Source: Mycolicibacterium wolinskyi
Lineage (GTDB): Bacteria > Actinomycetota > Actinomycetes > Mycobacteriales > Mycobacteriaceae
NCBI RefSeq assembly: GCF_002101965.1
Contig: NZ_LQQA01000009.1
Coordinates: 62,001-126,000, forward strand
Length of the DNA: 64,000 nucleotides
Reading direction: 5' to 3'
In this document: positions 8,301 to 17,538 of the stretch, piece by piece
Layout: each line of letters begins with the position of its first letter
Position numbering within the stretch: position 1 is the stretch's first letter
Made by a program: the position numbers and the translations under genes
The notes under the pieces: model-generated
Told to the model about the DNA's origin: nothing
Seen by the model: the letters and a program-made list of their open reading frames with translations, nothing else
Databases searched by the model: none

Positions 8301-11300
8301 GGCCTGCGTCGCAACGACATGCCCGGCACCTTCGAAGCGCTCCGACAGCTGCGGCCACTGCTCGTCGATCTCGTTTTCGTCGGCGAGCCACAGCTTCACG
8401 AGGTCCTCGCGGGCGCTGGCCCAGCGGTCGTCGAACACGACGGCCTTCTTGGCGTCGAACGCGGGTGCGACCAGACGCGGCCAGTCCGAACCGAGTTCGG
8501 CGGTGACCAGGTCGACGAGCTCGGCGTCCGTCGCGGCTTCCGGCGCGCTGACGACGTCGTCCAGGCCGAGCTGGCCGAGCACCAGCCGGGCCGCCGAAGC
8601 CAGCACACCGTCGCGTCCGGTGACCTTCTCGGCGAACTCGCCGAGCGCGGCCGAATCGACCACACCGCCACCGGCACCGCCCGCCGACGGCAGCGACACC
8701 GACACCCCGCGCCGCGCAGCAACGGCTGCGACCGCGGCGTCGATGACCTTGTCGACACCTGCCGCGTCCGGCAACGCGCCGGCGTGCAGGCCGCCCAGAT
8801 CGCCGCCGCGCACGCTGCTGCCCTCACGGGTGCCCAGCGCGACCTCGACGGTCACGTGCTTGGCCCAGCCCGGACCGAGCTCCCACGTCTTGGTGACGCG
8901 CTCGGTGATGTATGCCGGGCGCTTGCCGGACGGCCCGAGGACCGTGCGCAGCTGATCGTTGATCGCGTCGGACAGCACCGGACCGAACGGCTTGTAGGTG
9001 CGGGCGAGCTTGCTCACCTGTCCCTTGAGCGCGCCGAGATCGGCTTCGGCCGCACCGTCGATCGCGCCGAGGTTCAGCTCGGAGCCCAGGTCGACCAGGA
9101 GCTGATTACGCCGTGACGACGCACCGTCGGTGATGGACTCGATGGAGTCCAGCGCCTCGATCTGATCGATGCGCATCTTGGCGCTCAGCGCGATGAGTCC
9201 GACCGTGGCATCGGCTGCGTCGAACGCGATGTCGTCGGGGCGCGGGCCTCCGGACGGGGCGGCCGGGGCCGCCGCGGGAGCCGGTGCTGCCTCGGCAGCC
9301 GGGGCGGCTTCCGCGGACGGGCTTGCCGGCTCTTCGGATACCTCCGGCTCAGGCTCGGGATCGGTGTCCGTCGCGAACAGCACCGCGGCGTCGCGCTCGC
9401 TGTTGAGCACCTCGACCGTGCTGTGCGAGTACTCGGGCAGCTTGAGCGTGTTGGTCGCGAGACCGGCCACGGTGGGCGCCGACTTCACGCCGATCTCGAC
9501 GAACCGCTCGACACCGAGACCGCCTGCGGCCTCTTCGATGAACAGCAGATCCTGCGTCTCGATCCAGCGCACCGGGCTGGCGAACTGCCAGGCCAGCAGC
9601 TCGATCACGATCTTGCGGCACAGCTCGGCCGGCTTCTCGTTCCGCCAGGTGTCGTAGTCGGCGAGGATCTCGTCGAGCGGTTCGGCGGGCACGAGGTCCC
9701 GGATCTCCTGGATGAAATCCTTGTCCAGCGTGAACGGCCGCGGCACCAGGTTCGGGATGTACTTGCCGATGATCAGCTCGGGATCCTTGTCCCGCGGCAT
9801 GACCCGCTCCAGGCTGCGGCGGAAGTCGGCAACACCGACCCGCAGCACCGAGGAGTGGAACGGCACGTCGATACCCGGCACGAGGATGAACGACCGCTTG
9901 CCGCCGGTGATTTCGCGACGACGCTCGATCTCCTCCTCGAGAGCCTCAAGGCCGCGGACGGTACCGGCGATCGCGTACTGCGAACCGCGCAGGTTGAAGT
10001 TCACGATTTCCAAGAATTCGCCGGTGCGCTCGGAGATCTCGGCGACGAAGCTCTTGACGTCAGCGTCGTCGAGGTCGATCTGGCTCGGCCGGATCGCGGC
10101 CAGCCGGTAGTTGGAGCGCCCGAGCTCGTCGCGCGGGACGATGTCGTGCATCTTGCCGCCGCGCGCGAACACGACCTCGAGCAGTGCCTCAAGCTCGTAC
10201 ACGCCCGACACACACGCCAGCGCGGTGTACTCGCCGACGGAGTGGCCGCACGCGATCGCGCCCTCGACAAAGGCGCCCTGCTCGCGCATCTCGGCAACCT
10301 GCGCCGCCGCCACGGTGGCCATCGCGACCTGGGTGAACTGCGTCAGGTAGAGCACGCCCTCGGGGTGCTGGTAGTGCACACCGGATGCGATGAGGCTCGT
10401 CGGGTTGTCACGCACGACGTGCAGCACGGAGAACCCGAGGGTCTCGCGAGTGAATTTGTCGGCGCTGTCCCAGACCTTGCGGGCAGCCTTGGACCGGGCG
10501 CGGACCTCCATGCCCATGCCCTTGTGCTGAATCCCCTGTCCGGGGAAGGCGTAGACGGTCTTCGGCGCAGCCAGCCGTGCGGTCGCAGCCATCACGAGTT
10601 CGCCGTTGACCTTCGCGGCGACCTCCAAAACCTCTGCGCCGACGTCGATTCCGACGCGGTCGACGCGGAAGTCCACGTCATCGCCCGGCTTGACCATGCC
10701 GAGGAACCGGGCGGTCCAGCCGACCAGCTTGGCCGGCGGGATCGGCTTGCCGTCGGTGGCGGTGACGACGTGCTGTGCGGCTGCGGACAGCCACATGCCG
10801 TGCACGATCGGCGATTCCAGACCGGCCAGCAGTGCGGCCGCACGGTCGGTGTGGATCGGGTTGTGGTCACCGGACACGACGGCGAACGGCCGCATGTCGA
10901 CGGGGGCACCGATCGTGACGTCACGCCGGCGGCGGCGCGGGGTGTCGGTCGCGTTGTCGGAGATCGCGCCACCGGCCCGGACGGGGTCGGTGAGCTCGGC
11001 CTCGCCGGTGCGGCCGCGGATCGCGAACCGCTCCTCGAGCTTGGCGAGCTCGGTGCCGTCAGCGGAAGCCACGGTCACCGAAACTGGGACCACGCGTCCC
11101 ACCTCGGTGTCGGTGGCGGCCGAAGCCGTTGCGGTGACGGTCAATTCGGCCGGCTCGGTCGGCAGCGCCGCGAGCAGGTGGGCGGCGTGGTCGAGGTGCA
11201 CCAGGCTCAGCAGGCCCTCGACGACGGGGAAACCGCTTTCGGTCACGGCCGACCCGATCGCGGCGAAGACCGCAGGCCAGCAGCGGCCGACGAGCGCGTC

Positions 11301-14300
11301 GGGAACCACGGTCAGCGTCGGCGCCAGCGGGGCGCCGAACGTCGCGGTGACACCGGTGTGGTCGGCGACCTGCTCGGGATCCCACGCCACGGTGACCTTG
11401 GCGGTGCCGTCGGCAACCGGCGGCAGCGCGTCCGGTCCGTCGACTCCCGCCGCGATCGCCAACACCGCACGCATCGCCTGCGCGGCGTCGTCGACCTCGA
11501 CGATCGGGGCACCGCCGCTGCGGATCGCGTCGGTGAGGGTGAACCGGATCTCGATCCACGTTCCCGAAAGCGGCACGCTCAGTACGACGTGTGAATCGTC
11601 GGCGACCTCGAGCCGGGCACCGGTGGAAGCATTGGTGGCCGAACGGTTCTCGTTCACCTGCCACTCACCCGGCGCAGCGATCCGGTGCACCGGGTTGACG
11701 GCCATCCGCCCGGCCCACAACACATCTGGGGCGTCGAGCAGCACGGCCAGCGGCCCGGTCACATCGGTGCGGCCCTGGCGGCGCGAGATCACCGGCTGGG
11801 GATCACCGTTGGTTGACAGCACCTCGTCGATCGCGGCCTGCTCGAACCGGTCGAGCAGCTCGCCGACGGGCTCGTCGACACGGGTGATGCCCGCGACGGC
11901 AGCGGTACCCGGGATGATGCAGACCTGGTCGGCGTCGTAGCGGGCGTCGTGGGCCTGCCACAGCGAGTCGCTGCGCCACCACCGGCGCACGTCCTTGTCG
12001 ATGACCGGGACGAAGTTGACCGGCTTGCCGAGCGTCTTGCAGAGCTCGACGAAGAACGGCACGTCGGCCGGGTGCAGCTGGACCGATGCGGCGTCGGGGT
12101 AGGCGCCCACCAGTGCGGTCAGCGCGGCCTTCGGGTCCTCGAGCAGCCGCTCGTCGTCGAAGAGGGTGTCGATCGGACCGAAATCCTGTGCGTGCAAACG
12201 TGCTTCGGCGCGCTTGAGCATCTGCTCGAAGCGGTCGCGCCAGGTGATGTCGAGCCACGGCGAGTCGGCGCGCTTGGTGTCGGCGGTGCTGCTGCCGTCG
12301 CCGATGGCCAGCTCGACGTAGCGGCGCAGCCACTGCAGGTAGGTCATCTCGGCGACGTCGCCGAAGTACGGCTTGGCCGTGTTGGCCATCGCCGCGATGA
12401 TCTCGTCGCGCCGTGCGGCGACCGCGTCGGCGTCACCGGCGACCTCGTCGAGCAGCCGACCGCACCGCGATGCGGTGTTGTCGATCTCGTGGATGTCGGC
12501 GCCGAGCTGACTGCGGCCGGATGCCATGCCGTTGGCGGCTTTTCCGGCACCCACCCACGCCTCGGTGCCCTGGGTCTCCACCAGGAGCTGCTTGACCTGC
12601 GGGCTCGTGGTGGCTTCGAGCGTGGCCATGGCGGCCGTTCCGACCAGGATGCCGTCGATCGGCATCAGCGGGTAGCCGTGCGTGGCCGACCAGCGGCCGG
12701 ACAGGTACTCCGCGGAACGTTCGGGCGTGCCGATGCCGCCGCCGACGCAGATCGTGATGTTGGACCGCGACCGCAGCTCCGAATAGGTGGCGAGCAGCAG
12801 GTCGTCGAGGTCCTCCCACGAGTGGTGGCCACCGGCGCGGCCACCCTCGATGTGCACGATCACCGGCTTGGTGGGCACCTCGGCCGCGATGCGGATGACC
12901 GAACGGATCTGCTCGACGGTGCCGGGCTTGAACACGACGTGGCTGATGCCGATCTCGTTGAGCTCGTCGATCAGCTCGACGGCCTCTTCGAGGTCCGGGA
13001 TGCCCGCGCTGACAACGACACCGTCGATCGGGGCGCCGGACTGGCGGGCCCGCTGCACCAGGCGCTTGCCGCCGACCTGCAGCTTCCACAGGTACGGGTC
13101 GAGGAACAGGGTGTTGAACTGGATGGCGCGGCCGGGCTCCAGCAGGGTGCCCAGCTCGGCGATGCGGTCGTTGAAGATCTGCTCGGTGACCTGACCGCCG
13201 CCGGCCAGCTCGGCCCAGTGACCGGCGTTGGCCGCCGCGGCCACGATCTTGGCGTCGACGGTCGTCGGCGTCATGCCGGCGAGCAGGATCGGGGACCGTC
13301 CGGTGAGTCGCGTGAACTTCGTGGCGAGCTTCACCGAGCCGTCGGGCAACGACACCACGGTCGGGGCGTAGCTCGACCACGGGCGGGCCACCTCGGGCAC
13401 CGCACCGACGGTGAACAGGTTGCGCTGGCCGCCGCGGGTCGCGGCGGGCACGATGCCGATCCCGAGGCCGCGGATCACCGGGGCCGTCAGACGGGTCAGG
13501 ATGTCGCCGGGGCCCAGATCCAGAATCCAGCGGGCGCCGGCCTCGTGCAGTTCGGTGATCTCGTCGACCCAGTCGACCTGGCTGACCAGGATCGCCTCGG
13601 TCATCTGCCGGGCGAGCTCGACGTCGATGCCGACCGCCTCGGCCCAGCGGCCGACGATGTCGATGCCGTCGGACAGCCGCGGGGTGTGGAACCCGACCTC
13701 GACCTGAACCGGATCGAAGACCGGGGCGAAAACGGCCCCGCCGCGAACTTTGCTCTTGCGCTCGGCCTCTTCTTTCTCAGCGATCTGGTTGCAGTAGAGC
13801 TCGAAGCGCGACAGCTGCTCGGGTGTGCCCGTGATCACTACCGAGCGGCGGCCGTTGCGGATCGACAGCACCGGGGGCAGCACGGTGCGGACGTCGGCGG
13901 AGAATTCCTCGAGCAGTTCGTAGATTCGCTCGGGCTCGGCGTTGGTGACCGACACCATGGGCGGCCGGTCGCCGAGCACCGTGATTCCGCGGCGCCGGGC
14001 CACGAGGGTGCCCGCGGCGCCGATCAGTTGAGCCAGCGCGAGCAGCTCGACGTCCTTGGCACCCTTGGCGGCGAGCGCCTCGACCCCCAGCACGCCCTGA
14101 GAGTGTCCTGCGACGGCGACCGGCGGGGTGGCGACCAGATCCATGCCCTGGCGCGCGAGCGCGCGCACGGCGGCGATCTGGGTCAGCAGCACGCCCGGCA
14201 CCGACACGGCGGCCGAGGTCAGTTGCTTGTCGGACGGCACCGGCTCCTCGGCCGCATGCGCGCGAACCCACTGCAGCGGCTCGAACCCGATGGGCCGGAC

Positions 14301-14564
14301 GACGACGAGCTCCTTGGCCACCGGCTCGAGCAGCAGTTCGGCCTCACCGGCCAGGGTGGCCAGCTCGGCTTCGATGCCTGCCGAGGACACGAGTTCCTCA
14401 AGCGTCTCCAGCCAGGCGCTGCCCTGGCCGCCGAATGCGACGGCATACGGCTCGCCGGCACTGAGCCGATCGACGAGTGCGTGGGTGGCTTCGGTCTGCG
14501 AACCGTCAGATCCGGACTCGTCGCTCCAACCGGCGGACACCCGGTCGTGTTCGTAGATCGTCAC
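5331..14564 (-). CDS. fas: Type I fatty acid synthase (multifunctional)
   Basis: A 3077-aa single-chain FAS making C16-C18 and C24-C26 acyl-CoAs as membrane and mycolate precursors. Domains in order: acetyltransferase (GHSQG near residue 155), FMN enoyl reductase (LLAGMTPTTVDAK near 430), hot-dog dehydratase (GDHNPIHTD near 1235), malonyl/palmitoyl transferase (CGHSVGEYTA near 1441), acyl carrier domain (Ser in DGASSRRNQ near 1815), ketoreductase (VVTGASKGSIAS near 2130) and ketosynthase (Cys in GACATAAVS near 2726, His in TLTGHAKGG). An Ala/Pro/Glu linker precedes the ACP. No frameshift is seen. GTG start with GAGGAG 10 nt upstream. It is followed by acpS. In mycobacteria the operon is controlled by the TetR-type activator FasR. 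Confidence 0.99.
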   Translation of the reverse strand: MTIYEHDRVSAGWSDESGSDGSQTEATHALVDRLSAGEPYAVAFGGQGSAWLETLEELVSSAGIEAELATLAGEAELLLEPVAKELVVVRPIGFEPLQWVRAHAAEEPVPSDKQLTSAAVSVPGVLLTQIAAVRALARQGMDLVATPPVAVAGHSQGVLGVEALAAKGAKDVELLALAQLIGAAGTLVARRRGITVLGDRPPMVSVTNAEPERIYELLEEFSADVRTVLPPVLSIRNGRRSVVITGTPEQLSRFELYCNQIAEKEEAERKSKVRGGAVFAPVFDPVQVEVGFHTPRLSDGIDIVGRWAEAVGIDVELARQMTEAILVSQVDWVDEITELHEAGARWILDLGPGDILTRLTAPVIRGLGIGIVPAATRGGQRNLFTVGAVPEVARPWSSYAPTVVSLPDGSVKLATKFTRLTGRSPILLAGMTPTTVDAKIVAAAANAGHWAELAGGGQVTEQIFNDRIAELGTLLEPGRAIQFNTLFLDPYLWKLQVGGKRLVQRARQSGAPIDGVVVSAGIPDLEEAVELIDELNEIGISHVVFKPGTVEQIRSVIRIAAEVPTKPVIVHIEGGRAGGHHSWEDLDDLLLATYSELRSRSNITICVGGGIGTPERSAEYLSGRWSATHGYPLMPIDGILVGTAAMATLEATTSPQVKQLLVETQGTEAWVGAGKAANGMASGRSQLGADIHEIDNTASRCGRLLDEVAGDADAVAARRDEIIAAMANTAKPYFGDVAEMTYLQWLRRYVELAIGDGSSTADTKRADSPWLDITWRDRFEQMLKRAEARLHAQDFGPIDTLFDDERLLEDPKAALTALVGAYPDAASVQLHPADVPFFVELCKTLGKPVNFVPVIDKDVRRWWRSDSLWQAHDARYDADQVCIIPGTAAVAGITRVDEPVGELLDRFEQAAIDEVLSTNGDPQPVISRRQGRTDVTGPLAVLLDAPDVLWAGRMAVNPVHRIAAPGEWQVNENRSATNASTGARLEVADDSHVVLSVPLSGTWIEIRFTLTDAIRSGGAPIVEVDDAAQAMRAVLAIAAGVDGPDALPPVADGTAKVTVAWDPEQVADHTGVTATFGAPLAPTLTVVPDALVGRCWPAVFAAIGSAVTESGFPVVEGLLSLVHLDHAAHLLAALPTEPAELTVTATASAATDTEVGRVVPVSVTVASADGTELAKLEERFAIRGRTGEAELTDPVRAGGAISDNATDTPRRRRRDVTIGAPVDMRPFAVVSGDHNPIHTDRAAALLAGLESPIVHGMWLSAAAQHVVTATDGKPIPPAKLVGWTARFLGMVKPGDDVDFRVDRVGIDVGAEVLEVAAKVNGELVMAATARLAAPKTVYAFPGQGIQHKGMGMEVRARSKAARKVWDSADKFTRETLGFSVLHVVRDNPTSLIASGVHYQHPEGVLYLTQFTQVAMATVAAAQVAEMREQGAFVEGAIACGHSVGEYTALACVSGVYELEALLEVVFARGGKMHDIVPRDELGRSNYRLAAIRPSQIDLDDADVKSFVAEISERTGEFLEIVNFNLRGSQYAIAGTVRGLEALEEEIERRREITGGKRSFILVPGIDVPFHSSVLRVGVADFRRSLERVMPRDKDPELIIGKYIPNLVPRPFTLDKDFIQEIRDLVPAEPLDEILADYDTWRNEKPAELCRKIVIELLAWQFASPVRWIETQDLLFIEEAAGGLGVERFVEIGVKSAPTVAGLATNTLKLPEYSHSTVEVLNSERDAAVLFATDTDPEPEPEVSEEPASPSAEAAPAAEAAPAPAAAPAAPSGGPRPDDIAFDAADATVGLIALSAKMRIDQIEALDSIESITDGASSRRNQLLVDLGSELNLGAIDGAAEADLGALKGQVSKLARTYKPFGPVLSDAINDQLRTVLGPSGKRPAYITERVTKTWELGPGWAKHVTVEVALGTREGSSVRGGDLGGLHAGALPDAAGVDKVIDAAVAAVAARRGVSVSLPSAGGAGGGVVDSAALGEFAEKVTGRDGVLASAARLVLGQLGLDDVVSAPEAATDAELVDLVTAELGSDWPRLVAPAFDAKKAVVFDDRWASAREDLVKLWLADENEIDEQWPQLSERFEGAGHVVATQANWWQGKSLAAGRNVHASLFGRIAAGAENPGSGRYSDEVAVVTGASKGSIASAVVGQLLDGGATVIATTSRLDDDRLAFYKKLYRDNARFGATLWVVPANMASYSDIDALVDWIGSEQIESLGPQSIHLKDAQTPTLLFPFAAPRVAGDLSEVGSRSEMEMKVLLWAVQRLIGGLSTIGAERDIASRLHVVLPGSPNRGMFGGDGAYGESKSALDALVNRWSAEASWAERVSLAHALIGWTKGTGLMGHNDAIVSAVEEAGVTTYTSAEMAAMLLDLCTVESKVAAANSPIKADLTGGLGDIKIDMAELAAKAREELSGSAAVEDEDDASGTIAALPSPPRGYDPAPPPVWDDLDVDPADLVVIVGGAELGPYGSSRTRFEMEVSGELSAAGVLELAWTTGLVKWEDDPKAGWYDTETGELVPESEIVERYHDAVVERCGIREFVDDGAIDPDHASPLLVSVFLDKDFSFVVSSEADARAFVSFDPEHTVARPVPDSSDWQVIRKAGTEIRVPRKTKLSRTVGAQIPTGFDPTVWGITPDMANSIDRVALWNIVATVDAFLSSGFTPTELMRWVHPSSVASTQGTGMGGMTSMQTMYHGNLLGRAKPNDILQEVLPNVVAAHVMQSYVGGYGAMVHPVGACATAAVSVEEGVDKIRLGKADLVVAGGFDDLTLEAIIGFGDMAATADTEMMRAKGISDSKFSRANDRRRLGFLEAQGGGTILLARGDLAAKMGLPVLAVVGYAQSFADGVHTSIPAPGLGALGAGRGGKDSVLARSLAKLGVGADDIAVISKHDTSTLANDPNETELHERLADSMGRSPGAPMFIVSQKTLTGHAKGGAAVFQMMGLCQILRDGVIPPNRSLDCVDDELATSGHFVWVRETLDLRGKFPLKAGLVTSLGFGHVSGLIALVHPEAFIAALDPAERDDYRKRAEQRTLAGQRRLASAIAGGRPMYEKPADRRFDHDVPEKRQEAAMLLNVDARLGEDDLYVG

Positions 14565-14880
14565 TGGCGCTATCTCCTCGTGCTGCTCTCGTTTTGTCGC
14601 GTCTGCCTTGTCGCGTGTCTGCGTGTGTCTGCGGCGTTGTCTCAGGGGGCGGCCTTGCTCCCCGGGCGTCAGGCCAACGGCGATTCAGCGTCGAATCCGG
14701 CGGGGCGAGGTCCGCCCGGGCGTGGGTGGGTTCCGCTCGCATTCCCGCCGTACTAAGAGTGGCATAAGAGCACACGGGCTTTTTCCGCCCAGATTGGTTA
14801 CTGGCGAGTTCTACGCATGGGTAACCGCCGGTAACGTAACACCGCGCCGAGTGGGGATCGAAGCCATTCGGGACAAACGT

Positions 14881-14913
14881 CCTGCATGCAGGTGGTTACG
14901 GTCGAGTAGCCAC
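14881..14913. promoter_or_regulatory. Two adjoining palindromes, candidate operators
   Basis: CCTGCATGCAGG (14881-14892) is a perfect 12-bp palindrome. It abuts GTGGTTAC-N6-GTAGCCAC (14892-14913), an 8-bp inverted repeat with one mismatch. Size and symmetry fit a TetR-type dimer. FasR is known to bind inverted repeats upstream of mycobacterial fas, but I cannot confirm that this is its site. Confidence 0.45.
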
Positions 14914-15064
14914 AACAGCGCAGATCAAAGCAGTATTGTTATCGAATCGTTATCTAAATTTTTCCCTCGGCAGAACGCCTGGAAGACGGCCGTGACGGGT
15001 CAACATTCGGGCTCGAACTGTCTAGCGAACCGTACTGGTTCTCAGCCATAGTTTGCTGGCAAGC

Positions 15065-15080
15065 CTTACTCGTCGGTAAG
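15065..15080. promoter_or_regulatory. Inverted repeat CTTAC-N6-GTAAG
   Basis: A 5-bp inverted repeat with a 6-nt centre, followed by TTTTT. It could be a small operator or a weak terminator for a transcript running toward the ABC importer. Either reading is tentative. Confidence 0.3.
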
Positions 15081-15120
15081 TTTTTCAGTCCCATCGCCCA
15101 TGGCGCGGGTTCAGGATGTG

Positions 15121-15171
15121 GTTGATGTCCAGCGACGCTGGTTACGACGGTCGTCCAACCACCACATCAAC
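15121..15171 (+). promoter_or_regulatory. Nested inverted repeats upstream of the ABC importer
   Basis: GTTGATGT (15121-15128) pairs with ACATCAAC (15164-15171). Inside lie CCAGCG-A-CGCTGG (15129-15141) and ACGAC-G-GTCGT (15144-15154). As RNA this could fold as a closing stem with two short inner hairpins; as DNA the inner elements could be operators. It lies 63 nt before the importer start. Confidence 0.35.
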
Positions 15172-15234
15172 GCCACAGGTCACAATTGATCGTCAATGGC
15201 ATACGGACCGACCGCGGGATTCATACGATGAGCC

Positions 15235-16323
15235 ATGCCCTCGGGGACGGTCAGCTCACCACTCGACCCGGCCGCCGAGACCACGCACACGACACCCGGC
15301 ATCGAACTGCTCGGCGTCCGGAAGGTGTTCGGCGAGCACCGGCACCCCGTGGTCGCCATCGATCACGCAGACCTCGCGGTCGACGACGGCGAACTGTTCG
15401 CGATCCTCGGGCCGTCCGGTTCGGGCAAGACCACGGTGCTGCGCATGATCGCCGGTTTCGAAGCACCCACCGCGGGCACGATCAGATTGGGCGGACAGGA
15501 CGTGACGACGACTCCCGCCCGCCACCGCGACGTCAATACGGTGTTCCAGGAGTACGCGCTGTTCCCGCACATGACGGTCGCGCAGAACGTCGAGTACGGC
15601 CTACGGGTGCGGGGCGTCGCGAAGGCCGAGCGCAGACGCCGCACAGCCGACGCCCTCGACATGGTGCGACTGGCCGATCAGGCGGCACGGCGACCGGCGC
15701 AGCTGTCGGGCGGTCAGCGCCAGCGCGTCGCACTGGCCAGGGCGCTGATCGGCCGCCCTCGCGTGCTGCTGCTCGACGAGCCCCTCGGCGCACTCGATCT
15801 CAAACTCCGCGAGCAGATGCAGGTTGAACTCAAGTCGATCCAGCGCGAGGTCGGGATCACGTTCGTCATCGTCACCCACGACCAGGACGAGGCGCTGACC
15901 TTGTGTGACCGCTTGGCGGTGTTCAACAACGGACGCATCGAACAGGTCGGCAGGGCACGTGACGTCTACGAGCACCCAGCCAACCGCTTCGTGGCCGATT
16001 TCGTCGGCACGTCCAACGTGCTCGACGGTGCAGACGCCGCGGCGGTGTTCGGCCGGTCCGGCACGCTGGCAGTGCGTCCCGAGCGGATTGCCGTGCTGGA
16101 CAACGAAACTCCGCCTGCCGTCGGTTGCCGGGCCGTTGCGGCGACGGTCACCGAGATCATCTACGCCGGCCCGCTCACCCGCGTCGTCGCCGCCACCACC
16201 GGCGGCATCGCGCTCAGCGCGAGCGTGCTCACGGCGAACACCGCGCTTCCGGCCGGCCTCGCCCACGGCTCACCGATCACGCTGTCGTGGCCGGAATCTG
16301 CCGTTCACCACCTTGACGATTGA
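15235..16323 (+). CDS. ABC transporter ATPase, PotA-like
   Basis: A 362-aa nucleotide-binding subunit that powers uptake through the two permeases encoded downstream. Walker A is GPSGSGKT near residue 59, Q-loop VFQEYALFPH near 103, signature LSGGQ at 157, Walker B VLLLDEP near 177, and the switch His in VTHDQ. A C-terminal TOBE-like domain follows (VRPERI onward). It is first in a four-gene operon with the order ATPase, binding protein, permease, permease, typical of PotABCD-type importers for polyamines or similar organic cations. The substrate is inferred from family only. Confidence 0.93.
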   Translation: MPSGTVSSPLDPAAETTHTTPGIELLGVRKVFGEHRHPVVAIDHADLAVDDGELFAILGPSGSGKTTVLRMIAGFEAPTAGTIRLGGQDVTTTPARHRDVNTVFQEYALFPHMTVAQNVEYGLRVRGVAKAERRRRTADALDMVRLADQAARRPAQLSGGQRQRVALARALIGRPRVLLLDEPLGALDLKLREQMQVELKSIQREVGITFVIVTHDQDEALTLCDRLAVFNNGRIEQVGRARDVYEHPANRFVADFVGTSNVLDGADAAAVFGRSGTLAVRPERIAVLDNETPPAVGCRAVAATVTEIIYAGPLTRVVAATTGGIALSASVLTANTALPAGLAHGSPITLSWPESAVHHLDD

Positions 16324-16347
16324 TCGACGACGAAAAAGGATCCGACG

Positions 16348-17538
16348 ATGAAATGGCCTGCCCTGCACACCGGTCTGGTTCTCGCGACCTGCGCGACCCT
16401 GGTGGTCGCGTGCGCGGGATCGCAGGGCCCAGGCGGTGAGAGCGGAGCTCCCCCGGAGATGGAACCGCTGAGCGCCGTCGGCGACGGAGAGGGACAGCTC
16501 AACCTGGTGGCGTGGGCGGGCTATGCCGAGGACGGTTCCAACGACAGGGCCGTCGACTGGGTGACGCCGTTCGAGCAGCAGACGGGCTGTCAGGTCAACG
16601 TCAAGATCGGCAACACCTCCGACGAGATGGTGCAGCTGATGCGCAGCGGTCAGTACGACGGGGTATCGGCATCGGGCGACGCCACGCTCCGGCTCATCTA
16701 TGCCGGTGACGTGGCACCGGTCAACACTGATCTGGTGCCCAACTACGAGACGATCTCGTCGTTCTTGAAAGACCAGCCGTGGAACTCGGTCGACGGGCAG
16801 ATGTACGGCATCCCGCACGGCTGGGGCGCAAACCTGTTGATGTACAACGTCAACGTGGTGCGCGATGCACCGAGCTCGTGGGCGGCGGTGTTCGACGATG
16901 CGAGCAAGTACAAGGGCAAGGTCACCGCCTACGACTCGCCGATCTACATCGCCGACGCGGCGCTGTACCTGTCGAAGACCAAACCCGAACTCGGTATCAC
17001 CGACCCGTACTCGCTGACCTCCGAACAACTCGATGCCGCAACCGAATTGCTCAAGGCCCAGCGGGAGAACATCGGCGAGTACTGGTCGGATTACACGAAG
17101 GAGGTGCAGGCGTTCGAATCCGGGACCTCGGTCATCGGCACGAGCTGGCAGGTGATCGCCAACACGATCGGCGCCGACAACAAGGTCCAGGTCAACACCG
17201 TGCTGCCCAAGGAAGGATCCACGGGCTGGTCTGACACCTGGATGGTGTCGGCGAAGGCCGCCCATCCGAACTGCATGTACAAGTGGATGAACTGGATCTC
17301 GTCGCCGGAGATCAACGCCCAGGTCGCAGAGTACTTCGGCGAGGCGCCGGCCCAGACCAAGGCCTGTGAACACACCACGCAGAAGGACTTCTGCGACATC
17401 TACCACGCGACCGACGCCGAGTTCGCGTCCCGGATCCACTACTGGACCACCCCGCAGACGCAGTGCGTCGACGGCAGCGGCGACGACTGCACGGCCTACA
17501 GCGAGTGGGTCGACAAGTGGCAGCAGATCAAGGGGTGA
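16348..17538 (+). CDS. Extracellular substrate-binding lipoprotein, PotD/PotF-like
   Basis: A 396-aa lipoprotein that should capture the substrate outside the membrane. The signal peptide ends in the lipobox LVVAC, so Cys22 would be acylated. The mature part starts with a Gly/Ser-rich linker and then has the periplasmic-binding fold beginning NLVAWAGYAEDG, continuing with GWGANLLMYN and WSDTWMVSAKAAHP. Aromatic residues W and Y, which line polyamine pockets in PotD, are frequent. It lies 24 nt after the ATPase gene with AAAAAGGA before the ATG, and its stop overlaps the next start by 4 nt. Confidence 0.9.
   Translation: MKWPALHTGLVLATCATLVVACAGSQGPGGESGAPPEMEPLSAVGDGEGQLNLVAWAGYAEDGSNDRAVDWVTPFEQQTGCQVNVKIGNTSDEMVQLMRSGQYDGVSASGDATLRLIYAGDVAPVNTDLVPNYETISSFLKDQPWNSVDGQMYGIPHGWGANLLMYNVNVVRDAPSSWAAVFDDASKYKGKVTAYDSPIYIADAALYLSKTKPELGITDPYSLTSEQLDAATELLKAQRENIGEYWSDYTKEVQAFESGTSVIGTSWQVIANTIGADNKVQVNTVLPKEGSTGWSDTWMVSAKAAHPNCMYKWMNWISSPEINAQVAEYFGEAPAQTKACEHTTQKDFCDIYHATDAEFASRIHYWTTPQTQCVDGSGDDCTAYSEWVDKWQQIKG

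Larger units (their letters stand above)
14565..15234. promoter_or_regulatory. Divergent regulatory region between fas and the ABC importer
   Basis: This 670-nt gap holds no convincing gene but several symmetrical elements, listed separately. GGTTAC/GTAAC words cluster at 14795-14840. A clear -10/-35 pair for fas could not be picked out. Confidence 0.6.

Noticed and set aside
5880..9116. Plus-strand frame of about 1078 codons opposite fas
   Set aside because: It is antisense to fas, has Arg/His/Gly-rich composition, no domain and no ribosome binding site. Long antisense frames are expected in GC-rich genes.
11949..14756. Plus-strand frame of about 935 codons opposite fas
   Set aside because: Same reasoning; the fas reading frame on the other strand has intact catalytic motifs along its whole length.
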